A stretch of 64,000 nucleotides of DNA, taken from contig CAWGOE010000001.1 of NCBI GenBank assembly GCA_963824215.1, positions 558,001-622,000 on the forward strand, written 5' to 3'. The translations under genes were made by a program, and so were the position numbers. Within the stretch, counting starts at the first letter, position 1; each line of letters opens with the position of its first letter. This stretch comes from VRUE01 sp963824215 (lineage in GTDB: Bacteria > Actinomycetota > Thermoleophilia > Solirubrobacterales > 70-9). Shown here piece by piece: positions 33,139 through 41,778 of the stretch. The notes under the pieces are model-generated. The model was not told the DNA's origin. It ran no database searches and saw nothing but the letters and a program-made list of their open reading frames with translations.

Positions 33139-34707
33139 ATGCGCGAGAAGAATCCGATCACCCACGAGGAGAAGCTCGCCTACCTGCGCGAGCTGCGCGA
33201 GGCGGCGGTCAACTCGGCCTCCGAGGAGGCGGTCGAGAAGCAGCACGCGAAGGGCAAGATGACCGCCCGCGAGCGGATCGAGAAGCTGCTCGACCCCGGC
33301 TCCTTCGAGGAGCTCGACACCTTCGTGCGGCACCGCACCTACGACTTCGAGATGCAGAAAAAGCGGCCCTGGGGTGACGCCGTCGTCACCGGCCACGGCA
33401 CGATCGACGGCCGCACCGTCTTCGTCTTCTCCCAGGACTTCACGGTGTTCGGGGGCAGCCTCGGCGAGGTGATGGCGGAGAAGATGTGCAAGGTGATGGA
33501 CCTCGCCGCCCAGGTCGGCGCGCCCGTGGTCGGGATCAACGACTCCGGTGGCGCCCGCATCCAGGAGGGTGTCGTCTCGCTCGGCGCCTACGGCGATGTC
33601 TTCGTCCGCAACGTGCAGTGCTCTGGTGTGATCCCGCAGATCAGCGTGATCATGGGTCCCTGCGCCGGCGGTGCCGTCTACTCGCCGGCGATGACCGACT
33701 TCATCTTCATGGTCAAAGAGACCTCGCACATGTTCATCACCGGCCCGGAAGTGATCAAGACGGTGACCGGTGAGGAAGTCGAGTTCGAGGAGCTGGGTGG
33801 GGCGATGAGCCACAACTCGAAGTCGGGCGTCGCCCACTTCGCCGCCGAGGACGAGGAGAGCTGCCTCGAGGACGTTCGCTTCCTACTCGGCTTCCTGCCC
33901 TCCAACAACCTCGAGGCGCCACCCCGCTTCGCCCCCGAGGACGATCCCGAGCGCGAAGACGAGGAGCTCGAAACGGTCGTCCCCGACGACCCCTCCAAGC
34001 CCTATGACATGCGCGAGGTGATCTCCCGCGTCGTTGACGACGGCGAATTCTTCGAGGTCCACGAGCACTTCGCCAAGAACATCGTCTGCGGCTTCTCCCG
34101 CCTCGACGGCTTCCCGATCGGCATCGTCGGCAACCAGCCGGCCTTCCTCGCTGGGGTGCTCGACATCGAGGCCTCCGAGAAGGCGGCGCGTTTCGTTCGC
34201 ACCTGCGACGCCTACAACGTCCCCATCCTCACCTTCACCGACGTGCCCGGCTTCCTGCCCGGCACCGACCAGGAGTGGAACGGGATCATCCGCCACGGGG
34301 CCAAGCTGCTCTACGCCTTCACCGAGGCGACCGTGCCGAAGCTCACCGTCGTCACCCGCAAGGCCTATGGCGGCGCCTATGACGTGATGAACTCGAAGCA
34401 CATGCTGGCCGACTACAACGTCGCCTGGCCGACCGCGGAGGTCGCGGTGATGGGGCCAGAGGGCGCGGTCAACATCATCTACCGCAAGGACATCGCCTCC
34501 TCGCCGACCCCCGACGAGCGCCGCCAGAAGCTGATCGACGACTACAAAGCCCACTTCGCCAACCCCTACTCGGCGGCGGAGCGGGGCTACATAGACGATG
34601 TGATCGAGCCCAGGGAAACGCGCCCAAAGCTGGTCAAGGCGCTGCGCATGCTGCAGTCCAAGCGGGTCGATCAGCCGAAGCGCAAGCACGGCAACATCCC
34701 GCTCTAG
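33139..34707 (+). CDS. pccB: Propionyl/acyl-CoA carboxylase carboxyltransferase (beta) subunit
   Basis: 522-aa carboxyltransferase of biotin-dependent acyl-CoA carboxylases. It transfers CO2 from carboxybiotin to propionyl-CoA (or another acyl-CoA). The N-terminal crotonase-like half has INDSGGARIQEGVVSLGAYG and MGPCAGGAVYSPA (oxyanion-hole region); the C-terminal half has FTDVPGFLPGTDQEWNGIIRHGAKLL and TRKAYGGAYDVM. Length matches PccB/AccD5-type proteins. The biotinylated alpha subunit is not in the window. With the mutase at 29370 it forms the propionyl-CoA to succinyl-CoA route. Acetyl-CoA carboxylase activity is possible. Confidence 0.9.
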   Translation: MREKNPITHEEKLAYLRELREAAVNSASEEAVEKQHAKGKMTARERIEKLLDPGSFEELDTFVRHRTYDFEMQKKRPWGDAVVTGHGTIDGRTVFVFSQDFTVFGGSLGEVMAEKMCKVMDLAAQVGAPVVGINDSGGARIQEGVVSLGAYGDVFVRNVQCSGVIPQISVIMGPCAGGAVYSPAMTDFIFMVKETSHMFITGPEVIKTVTGEEVEFEELGGAMSHNSKSGVAHFAAEDEESCLEDVRFLLGFLPSNNLEAPPRFAPEDDPEREDEELETVVPDDPSKPYDMREVISRVVDDGEFFEVHEHFAKNIVCGFSRLDGFPIGIVGNQPAFLAGVLDIEASEKAARFVRTCDAYNVPILTFTDVPGFLPGTDQEWNGIIRHGAKLLYAFTEATVPKLTVVTRKAYGGAYDVMNSKHMLADYNVAWPTAEVAVMGPEGAVNIIYRKDIASSPTPDERRQKLIDDYKAHFANPYSAAERGYIDDVIEPRETRPKLVKALRMLQSKRVDQPKRKHGNIPL

Positions 34708-34742
34708 CGCTGCTCGAGACTCCCTGCCTCAGCTCGTCGAGC

Positions 34743-35447
34743 TCATCGCCGCGGGGGCGGGCCCTGGGACGCCGCGGCGCGGCGCGCTTGCCAGGTAGCC
34801 AGCGGGGCTGCGGCCATCTCCTCCCAGGCGGCGTCCTCGCCGAAGTACTGCATGGCGACGAAGTGGAGCAGGCCGGGGAGCATCTCGGGGGCGCGCTCGG
34901 CATCGCCGTCTAACAATTTCGCCGCCAAAAGCGTGTCGATCGCCCCTACAATGAAGTCCGACGTAATAGGAGGTGGAGCTTGGCGAGAGGGGATCTCGCG
35001 GCGTGCGCTGTCCAGCGCACGGGAGAGGCGCTCCATCAAATCGCGCCGCTGGGCGAGCGAGAGCTCGCCCGCCGCATGTACCTCGACCAACAGCGCCTTG
35101 GCGACCGCTGGCTGGTTGGCGCAAAACTCAAGCAGCTCGGCGAGGGCGGCGCGCAGGCCCTCGCGCCAGGAGGACTGGCGCTTGCCGGCGGCGGTCAGCC
35201 GCCGGAAGAGCCACTCGCCGGTGTCGGCGTAGGCCTGGGCGAAGCAGTCCTCACGGTCTTTGAAGTGCTTGTAGAAGGTTGCGCGGCTCGTCTGCGCACG
35301 CTCGATCACGTGCCGGACGGCGACCTGGTCGTAGCCAAGCTCGCCGCTCGTGGAGAGCATCGCCTGCAGGATTCGCTCGCGGGGGGGACGACCGCCGCGG
35401 GAGCCTGGGAATGCGATGACGGTGCCGCTGTCGTTATCCGAAAACAT
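34743..35447 (-). CDS. TetR-family transcriptional regulator
   Basis: 234-aa regulator with an N-terminal TetR HTH (about 20-70: RILQAMLSTSGELGYDQVAV, RAQTSRATFYKHFKDREDCF) and an all-helical ligand-binding domain. It is divergent from another TetR gene (35559). An AAAACATAC / GTATGTTTT inverted pair sits at this gene's start codon and about 15 nt before that of the neighbour, suggesting mutual or self regulation. The ligand is unknown. It lies downstream of pccB in the opposite direction. Confidence 0.88.
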   Translation of the reverse strand: MFSDNDSGTVIAFPGSRGGRPPRERILQAMLSTSGELGYDQVAVRHVIERAQTSRATFYKHFKDREDCFAQAYADTGEWLFRRLTAAGKRQSSWREGLRAALAELLEFCANQPAVAKALLVEVHAAGELSLAQRRDLMERLSRALDSARREIPSRQAPPPITSDFIVGAIDTLLAAKLLDGDAERAPEMLPGLLHFVAMQYFGEDAAWEEMAAAPLATWQARRAAASQGPPPRR

Positions 35448-35544
35448 ACTCCTTTTGTCTAGGTATAGCAGCTTTTAGAAACAGAGATGCCTAGAACGCG
35501 ATGTTTTCTATAGAAAAGGGAAATAGACATCAGATGTATGTTTT
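35441..35544. promoter_or_regulatory. AT-rich divergent TetR promoter/operator region
   Basis: AAAACATAC (35441-35449) and GTATGTTTT (35536-35544) are inverted copies at the two ends of the divergent region. Between them lie a second inverted pair (TCTAGG near 35457, CCTAGA near 35490) and the palindrome TTTTCTATAGAAAA (35504-35517). The region is much more AT-rich than its surroundings. TetR operators are inferred. Confidence 0.55.
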
Positions 35545-35558
35545 GGTACCGTCTTGGA

Positions 35559-36246
35559 ATGGCCGACTCGCGTTCGCTCTCGGAACGCCTTTCGAAATTG
35601 CCCCCGGGGCGCCATCTGATCCCGCGCGACTTCGTCTCCCAGAACCAGCGCGAGCGGATGTTGCTGGCAACGGCAGAGCTGGTTGCCGAGCGCGGCTACC
35701 AGAAGACCACGATCGAGCTGATCGCGAAAACGGCGCGGGTCGCCCTGGTCACCTTCTACGAGCACTTCGCCAACAAGGAAGAGTGCTTTCTCGCCGCCTT
35801 CGACGAGAGCGTGGCGGCGGCCGGCGAGGTCTTCGCCGAGCTGGTCGATCTCGAGCAGCCCTGGGCCGATCGAGATCTCCAGCGGCCTCGAGGTATTCCT
35901 CGAGATGGTTGTCGCCGAGCAGGCGCGGGCCAAGCTCTGCATCGTCGAGAGCCAGGCGGCCGGGGGGGAGGCCTTGGCCCGCTACCAATCGATGCTGGAG
36001 AGCGTCGCGCCAAAGCTGCGCGAGGGCCGCGAGCTCAACCCGCGGGCCGCTCGCTTGCCGGATGGGCTGGAGGTGGCGATTGCTGGCGGCCTGATGTGGC
36101 TGGTCCACCAACGGCTGCTCACCGATCAAGTCGACGACCTCAAGGGCCTGCTGCCGGAGATGCTGCAGGTGACGTTGACGCCCTATGTCGGGGAGGTCGA
36201 GGCGGCGCGCGCCGCGGAGGCGGCTCAGGCCCGAGCGGCGGCTTAG
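35559..36246 (+). pseudogene. TetR-family regulator with a frameshift
   Basis: The first frame (from ATG 35559) gives a full TetR HTH: PRDFVSQNQRERMLLATAEL, GYQKTTIELIAKTARVALVT, FYEHFANKEECFLAAFDE. After LVDLEQPWAD the frame loses similarity, and the ligand-binding half continues in the +1 frame (GLEVFLEMVVAEQARAKLCI to the stop at 36246). The break falls at about 35868-35880. It is closely similar to the intact TetR at 37044, which supports the reconstruction. Either a decayed paralogue or a one-base sequencing error. Confidence 0.75.
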
Positions 36247-36295
36247 TGGTCGCTGGCTGGGTGGAACCAAGCGCGGGGAGTTGGGCCAGGACGAT

Positions 36296-36916
36296 GTGAG
36301 CGGTCCGCGCAGAGGAGGCGATCCGGCGCGGGAGAGGATCGCCGCCGCGATTATCGAGATGGTTGCCGAACACGGTTTTGCGGCGGTCGACATCGAAACG
36401 GTCTGCGAGCGGGCCCAGGTTGGGCGCGGTCACTTCGAGCGCTGTTTCGCCGACCTCGAGGACTGCTTTCTAGCGGTCCACGACGAAGTTATGGAGGAGC
36501 TCTGCACACGGGTCGACACAGCCTGCAACGGCCGCGAGGCTTGGCACGACAGGATCTGGGCGGCGGGGGTGGCGGCGACGCGCTACCTGCAGGAGGACTC
36601 AACCCGAGCCCGCTTCCTCGTCGTCTCGGTCAACGGGGCTGGCGCCGCAGCCCAGCTGCGCCGCGATCGGATCGTGCAGCGGATCGCCGATTTCCTCGAC
36701 GGTGGTCGGGGCGAGGTCAACGGAGAGCGGCGGATGTCCCGTTGTACGGCGGAAATCACAGCCGGCGCTGTCTACGGCACGATCCTGACCAAGGTGGAAA
36801 GTGGCTCGATCGAACGCGGCGAAGAGTTCCTCCCCGAGCTGATCTACCTGGCGACGATGCCCTACCTCGGCGCCCGCGCCGCCGAGGACGAGCTGCTGGT
36901 CCAGCCGCTGCGTTAG
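36296..36916 (+). CDS. TetR-family transcriptional regulator
   Basis: 206-aa regulator with an N-terminal HTH (ERIAAAIIEMVAEHGFAAVD, VCERAQVGRGHFERCFADLE) and a helical effector domain (ARFLVVSVNGAGAAAQLRRD). The GTG at 36296 has AGGA 4 nt upstream; a longer in-frame extension overlaps the preceding frameshifted TetR and was rejected. It is the third of four clustered TetR genes. No adjacent efflux or catabolic gene reveals its target. Confidence 0.85.
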   Translation: MSGPRRGGDPARERIAAAIIEMVAEHGFAAVDIETVCERAQVGRGHFERCFADLEDCFLAVHDEVMEELCTRVDTACNGREAWHDRIWAAGVAATRYLQEDSTRARFLVVSVNGAGAAAQLRRDRIVQRIADFLDGGRGEVNGERRMSRCTAEITAGAVYGTILTKVESGSIERGEEFLPELIYLATMPYLGARAAEDELLVQPLR

Positions 36917-36975
36917 CGCCCGATCGACGTACCGCGGCGTTCTCCGTCCGCCAGGGTCTCGGGTATCGTCGGCCC

Positions 36976-37044
36976 GTGAGCGCGGAACGACCAAGCGTGC
37001 ATTTCTGGTTCTTCGCGCCGGGAGTGAAGCGCGAAACTTTGTGA
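36976..37044 (+). repeat. Dispersed repeat copy B with 22-codon reading frame
   Basis: Matches 18813-18879 with about six substitutions. It contains a GTG-initiated frame, VSAERPSVHFWFFAPGVKRE, whose TGA overlaps the ATG of the next TetR gene. As in copy A it lies directly ahead of a gene. A cis-regulatory or repeat-element origin is at least as likely as a leader peptide. Confidence 0.6.
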
Positions 37045-37733
37045 TGGCGAAAGGCAAGGGGAAAAAGGCTGACGAGCCGACGGCGACCGCGGCCGACTCG
37101 CCACGGCTGCCCGCCGGCCGCCACGGCCTGCCGCGCGAGTTCATCGTCCAGAACCAGCGTGAGCGCATCGTCACCGCGCTGGTCGACACAGTCGCCGAGC
37201 GCGGCTATAACGCGACCACGGTCGCCAACATCACCAAAGCCGCGTCGGTCTCACGCCGCACCTTCTACGAGCACTTCGCCGACAAGGAAGCCTGCTTTCT
37301 CGCCGCCTACGAGATGGTCGCCGACCACATCGCCGCCGCGATGCGGGCCGCGGCCGAGTCCTTCGAGGAGTGGCCCCAGAAGGTCCGCGCGGCGCTGGCG
37401 ACGATGCTGAGCTTCCTCGCCGGCGAGCCGGATCTGGCCCGCATCTGCATGATCGAGCCGGTCGCCGCGGGCGGTGAGATCGCCGCCCGCCACCGGGCCT
37501 CGATGCAGGGTCTGGTCGAGATCCTCAAGGCCGGCCGCCCCCAGCACAGCGGCGAGCACCCGCTGCCCGAGGCGACCGAGGAGACCCTGGTCGGCGGCAT
37601 CGTCTCACTTGTCGTGCGGGAGATCAGCGCCGGCCGCACCGAGCAGCTCGAGAGTCTGTTGCCAGATCTGGTCGAGCTGACGCTGGCGCCCTACGTCGGC
37701 GCCGAAGAGGCCGAGCGCCTAGCTCGCCAGTAG
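37044..37733 (+). CDS. TetR-family transcriptional regulator
   Basis: 229-aa regulator, close paralogue of the frameshifted one at 35559. After a Lys-rich start (MAKGKGKKADEP) it has LPREFIVQNQRERIVTALVD, an HTH (GYNATTVANITKAASVSRRT, FYEHFADKEACFLAAYEM) and the helical effector domain (EPDLARICMIEPVAAGGEIA). The ATG overlaps the TGA of the small frame in the upstream repeat. Its 3' end overlaps the convergent Fic gene by 15 bp. Confidence 0.88.
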   Translation: MAKGKGKKADEPTATAADSPRLPAGRHGLPREFIVQNQRERIVTALVDTVAERGYNATTVANITKAASVSRRTFYEHFADKEACFLAAYEMVADHIAAAMRAAAESFEEWPQKVRAALATMLSFLAGEPDLARICMIEPVAAGGEIAARHRASMQGLVEILKAGRPQHSGEHPLPEATEETLVGGIVSLVVREISAGRTEQLESLLPDLVELTLAPYVGAEEAERLARQ

Positions 37734-38796
37734 CGAGCGCAGCTGCTCACTTGCTCGATACCGCGTAGTTCGCCCGCGCCCTCGTTGCTCGATCAAGCCG
37801 CTGTCGAGCAGGCGCCTCAGGTCGGCGCTCGCCGTTGCCGGCGAAACCCCGGCCTCTTCGCCGTACCTAGCACGGTCGGCGCCGCCGAGCAGGCTCTGCT
37901 CGAGCGCGATCACGAAGCGGTCCGGCCAGCCGCGATTCTCGACCTCACGTTCGAGTCGCCCCCAGCGCCCGGCCGCTTCGTGGATTTGGTCGAGGCGTCG
38001 GCTGGCTTGAGAGATATGGGCCTCGATGCAAAACCGGATCCAGCCCAGGGCATCTCGATCCGGCTTGTAGCTGCCGCCCTGCGTGTCGCGCAGCGCTGCG
38101 TAGTAGGCCGGCGTATTTCGGCTGAGGTACTCCTCGATCGAGGAGAACTCCGGCGAGAGCACCCCGTCGCGGGCGAGGACAAGGGACTGAACGATTCGCG
38201 CGACGCGGCCGTTGCCGTCGCGGAAGGGGTGCACGGAGACGACGTGGAGGTGCGCCATCGCCGCGCGGACGACGACGTCACTCCCGGGATCGCCGTTCTC
38301 CAGCCACTCGACGACTTCGTCCATCAGCGCCGGCACGCCCTCGCCCTCCGGACCGCGATAGTCGATTCCGCCGCCTGGCCCCGTCACCGATATCGAGCCG
38401 GTCCGCCACAGACCGGGGTCCTTGTCTCGTTGGAAGGAGCAGGCGTCGAAGTGAAGGTCGAGGATCGCGCGCGAGCTCCAGGAGAAGGCGGGGTCGCGAG
38501 CCATCGCCCCGACGTGGTCCATAGCCCGCGCATAGCAGGCGACCGCCAAGCGGTTCTCGTCGTGACCGTCGAGTACCTCTGCGTCGCTCGTCAGCGCGAT
38601 TGCCTCTGCGGGCTCGACGCTGAAGCCCTCGATTGAAGTCGAGCCTCTCAATCGAGCTGGCCCTCACGGCGCGCCGCAACGTTCCCATCCAAGGCGCAAG
38701 CCGGCCGGCCTCTCCTCCGAGAGACCGGCGAATGCGATTCAGCTCCCTGAGGCGAGCGCTTACGTCTGAAGGGATGGACGGCATTGTGAAGATCAT
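37719..38796 (-). pseudogene. Fic-family protein with a one-base frameshift near the inhibitory motif
   Basis: Fic AMPylation protein. The core (about residues 90-230) has the active-site motif HPFRDGNGRVAR; a winged-helix domain (EEAGVSPATASADLRRLLDS) ends the protein. The self-inhibitory helix motif STSIEGF is present, but the preceding N-terminus (MPSIPSDVSARLRELNRIRR to VRASSIER) lies in another frame; one extra C at about 38643 separates them. Without it the protein would read RASSIER-STSIEGF as in relatives. Starts are ATG 38796 or 38784, a few bases after TATACT, so a leaderless transcript is possible. If the shift is real, only a TTG at 38651 gives a truncated protein. Confidence 0.75.
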
Positions 38797-38865
38797 TCTT
38801 GGAAGTATAGACGACTAGACGATTAATCATCTAAGCTGATGGGATCAGTGAGGTTTGCGCCTGGT

Positions 38866-39726
38866 CTAAGGGACGGCAGTTGCCTCGGCCTCAACCGCGC
38901 CGCCGCGGGCCGTCGCAGCGCCGCCCTCCTCGCGGGTGAGCCGGTAGGCGAGGTAGACCGGCACGATCGAGATCAGCACGACGAGGACGGCGACGACGTT
39001 GACGATCGGCAGCTGGTTGGGGCGCTGCAGGTTGGTGAAGATCCAGATCGGCAGGGTTTCGACGCCGCTGCCGGCGGTGAACGTGGTGACGATGATCTCG
39101 TCGAAGGAGAGGGCGAAGGCGAGCAGGCCGCCGGCGACGAGCGCGGTCCGCAAGTTCGGAAAGGTGACCAGCCTGAAGGTCTGCCAGGTGTGGGCGCCGA
39201 GGTCCGCCGAGGCCTCCTCGAGCGAGGTCGAGACGCGGCGCAGGCGGGCGAGCACGTTGTTGTAGACGACGACGATGCAGAAGGTGGCATGGCCGACGAC
39301 GATCGTGAAGAGGCTGAGGTCGATGCCGAAGACCTGGGTGAAGGTCGAGTTCAGCGCGATTCCGGTGACGATCCCCGGCAGCGCGATCGGCAGGACGACG
39401 AGGAAGGAGATCGTTTCGCGCCCGAAGAAGCGGTGGCGGGCGACGGCGAGCGAGCCGAGCGTGCCGAGCACGAGGGCGACCGCGGTCGCCGCCGCCCCCG
39501 CTTTCAGCGAGGTGTAGAAGGCCTCGCGGGCGCCGGGGTTGTCGATCGCGTCGCCGAACCAGTGGGTGGTGAGGCCCGGGGGCGGCCACTCGAGCGTCGT
39601 CGCGGTGCTGAAGGCATCGATAAGGATCACCAGCAGCGGCACGTAGAGAAAGGCGAGGGTGAGCCCGGCGGCCCCCAGCAGCAGCCAGCGGGCAGGCCGC
39701 GAAAGCGTCATGCCGTTGTTAGACAT
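38866..39726 (-). CDS. ABC transporter permease, PotC type
   Basis: 286-aa inner-membrane permease with six transmembrane segments and the BPD_transp_1 coupling motif EEASADLGAHTWQTFRLVTF (EAA loop). It resembles PotC/YdcV of spermidine/putrescine importers. It overlaps the upstream PotB-type gene by 8 bp and is the last gene of a four-gene transporter operon. The substrate is inferred from family: polyamine or a related small cation; other class-II solutes are possible. Confidence 0.88.
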   Translation of the reverse strand: MSNNGMTLSRPARWLLLGAAGLTLAFLYVPLLVILIDAFSTATTLEWPPPGLTTHWFGDAIDNPGAREAFYTSLKAGAAATAVALVLGTLGSLAVARHRFFGRETISFLVVLPIALPGIVTGIALNSTFTQVFGIDLSLFTIVVGHATFCIVVVYNNVLARLRRVSTSLEEASADLGAHTWQTFRLVTFPNLRTALVAGGLLAFALSFDEIIVTTFTAGSGVETLPIWIFTNLQRPNQLPIVNVVAVLVVLISIVPVYLAYRLTREEGGAATARGGAVEAEATAVP

Positions 39727-40609
39727 GCTCGAACGCCCCCAGGCGGCGGGCGCCGATCAGGTAGACGATCATCACCGCGATCGGCACCGTGACGAAGGCG
39801 GCGGCGAACGGCAGGTTGGTGGTGATCGAGGAGAAGACGACGGTGCCGATGAACTGTTCGCCGCCGCCGACCAGGCTCGGCGCGATGAAGTCGCCGAGGG
39901 TGAGCGAGAAGGTGAAGATCGAGCCGGCGACCACTGCCGGGAAGGCAAGGGGAAGGATCACGCGACGGAAGGTGTAGGTCGGCCGCGCCCGCAGGTCCTC
40001 GGAGGCGTTGAGCAGCGAGTTGGGGATCCGTTCGAGGCCGGCGTAGATCGGGATCACCATGTAGGGGAGCCAGAGGTAGCTCATCACCAGCCAGACGGCG
40101 ACAAGGCCGTAGCCGGGGCCGCTCAGCCCGAACGGCTCGAGCGCCCAGTTGAGCGGCCCGTTCTCGCTGAGGATCGTCCGCCAGGCGAAGGCCTTGACCA
40201 GGTAGGCGGACCAGAGCGGGACCATCACAGCGACGACCAGGGCGCCGCGGACCCGCGGCGTGGCGACCTTTGCCATGTAGAAGGCGAGCGGGAAGGCGAG
40301 GATCGCGTCGGTGATCGTGACCAGGGCCGCGATTGCGATCGTGCGGCCGGCGACCGAACGGTAGACCGGCTCTTCGGCGATCAGCTTGAAGTTGTCGAGC
40401 GTCGCCGTCTGTTCGATCTCACCGCTGAGTTCGCCGATCGACCAGAAGGCGGTGATCAGCAGCACCGCCAGCGAGCCGAGGTAGCCGATGACGAGCCAGC
40501 CGACCGGGCCGGCCAGCAGCGCCCCCGCCTGCAGACGGGGGCGCCCGTGAAACAGGTTGGCGAGCCTGTGGCCCGTTAGCCCTTCACCTCGGTCCAGCCC
40601 TGGACCCAA
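39719..40609 (-). CDS. ABC transporter permease, PotB type
   Basis: 296-aa permease. The first membrane segment (GWLVIGYLGSLAVLLITAFW) is followed by a periplasmic loop and five more segments, with the EAA-type loop SEDLRARPTYTFRRVILPLA. It pairs with the PotC-type subunit. The TTG at 40609 overlaps the binding-protein gene by 34 bp and has no clear ribosome site, so the start could be internal. It is translationally linked to its neighbours. Confidence 0.85.
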   Translation of the reverse strand: MGPGLDRGEGLTGHRLANLFHGRPRLQAGALLAGPVGWLVIGYLGSLAVLLITAFWSIGELSGEIEQTATLDNFKLIAEEPVYRSVAGRTIAIAALVTITDAILAFPLAFYMAKVATPRVRGALVVAVMVPLWSAYLVKAFAWRTILSENGPLNWALEPFGLSGPGYGLVAVWLVMSYLWLPYMVIPIYAGLERIPNSLLNASEDLRARPTYTFRRVILPLAFPAVVAGSIFTFSLTLGDFIAPSLVGGGEQFIGTVVFSSITTNLPFAAAFVTVPIAVMIVYLIGARRLGAFEHV

Positions 40610-41778
40610 GCGGCGTAGTCCTTGCAGACGTCGCCGCGATCGTCGCCGCAGTCGGCGAGCGGGGTGGCCCAGTAGTAGAGGTCGTCGAGGTAGCGCTCGC
40701 CAGCCGCGTCGTACTCGTCGCAGTGGTTTTTGTTTTCGGTGAACTGGCAGGCTTTCGAGTTGGCCGGCGCCTCACCGAACCACTCCGCCACTTCGGCGTT
40801 GACTTTCGGGTCGATGATGTGGTTCATCCAGAGGTACATGCAATTCGGGTGTTTGGCCTCTGAGCTGACCATCCAGGTGTCCGACCATCCGGTCGAGCCC
40901 TCTTTGGACGGGTAGATCGCTTCGACGTCTTTGCCTTCCCCTTTCAGGGTCAGGTACTGGTAGGGCCACGTCGTGCCGACGACGATGTCGCCGTTGGCGA
41001 ACGACTGGATCTGCTTTGCGTATTCGGACCAGTACTCGCCGATGTTCTGGCGCTGTTCCTTGAGCAGCTGGATCGCCGCGTCAAACTGCTCCTGGTCGAG
41101 CTCGTAGGGGTTCTCGATCCCCAGGTCCGGTTCGTGGGTTTTCAGGTAAAGCGCCGCGTCGGCGATGTAGATCGGGCTGTCATACGCGGTTAGCTTGCCG
41201 TCGTATTTGCTCGATTCTTTGGGATCGAAGACGACGCTCCACGACGCGTTTGGCGCCGGTTTGACGACATCGGTGTCGTACATCAACAGGTTCGCCCCAC
41301 GGCCGTGCGGGATGCCGTACATCTGGCCGTCGACGCTGTTGTAGGGCTGGTCTTTGAGCCCTGGGAAGACGTCGGCGTAGTTGGCGACCAGGTCGGTGTT
41401 GACGGGGTCGACGTCGTTGCCCTCGATCAGTCGCAGGGTCGCGTCGCCCGACGCGGAGACGCCGTCGTACTGGCCGGTCCGCATCAGCTGCACCATTTCG
41501 TCAGAGGTGTTGCCGACCTTGACGTTGACCTGGCAGCCGGTTTCTTTCTCGAACCCGGTGACCCAGTCGACGCCGGGTTCGGTCGAGCCGTCCTCGACGT
41601 AGCCGGCCCAGGCGATCAGGTCGAGCTGCCCCTCCGGTTGGCCGACTTTCTCCAGCGCAGCGCTCGTCGTCTCGTCGTCGTCGCCACCGCCGCAACCGGC
41701 AATCAGCAGCATGAATGCGAGCAGTCCGGCGACCACCAGCCAGGCCACCTTCACGGGATGTGCGTTTTCTTTCCTCAC
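40576..41778 (-). CDS. Extracellular solute-binding lipoprotein, PotD/PotF type
   Basis: 400-aa lipoprotein. The signal ends in LLAFMLLIAGC, with the lipidated Cys at about 29, followed by a GGGDDDE linker. The mature domain has the type-II periplasmic binding fold of spermidine/putrescine binding proteins: LDLIAWAGYVEDG, MVQLMRTGQYDGVSASGDAT, YGIPHGRGANLLMYDTDVVK and TWPYQYLTLKGEG. The GTG at 41778 overlaps the ATPase stop (GTGA) and has AGGAGG 7 nt upstream. Aromatic and acidic residues typical of polyamine pockets are present, but the ligand is not proven. Confidence 0.9.
   Translation of the reverse strand: MRKENAHPVKVAWLVVAGLLAFMLLIAGCGGGDDDETTSAALEKVGQPEGQLDLIAWAGYVEDGSTEPGVDWVTGFEKETGCQVNVKVGNTSDEMVQLMRTGQYDGVSASGDATLRLIEGNDVDPVNTDLVANYADVFPGLKDQPYNSVDGQMYGIPHGRGANLLMYDTDVVKPAPNASWSVVFDPKESSKYDGKLTAYDSPIYIADAALYLKTHEPDLGIENPYELDQEQFDAAIQLLKEQRQNIGEYWSEYAKQIQSFANGDIVVGTTWPYQYLTLKGEGKDVEAIYPSKEGSTGWSDTWMVSSEAKHPNCMYLWMNHIIDPKVNAEVAEWFGEAPANSKACQFTENKNHCDEYDAAGERYLDDLYYWATPLADCGDDRGDVCKDYAAWVQGWTEVKG

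Noticed and set aside
36185..36295. N-terminal extension of the TetR gene at 36296
   Set aside because: It overlaps the preceding TetR remnant, is Arg-rich shadow sequence and has no ribosome site.
38839..40579. Acidic/basic plus-strand frames opposite the ABC permeases
   Set aside because: The minus strand encodes hydrophobic permeases with EAA loops; the plus-strand frames are low-complexity shadows.
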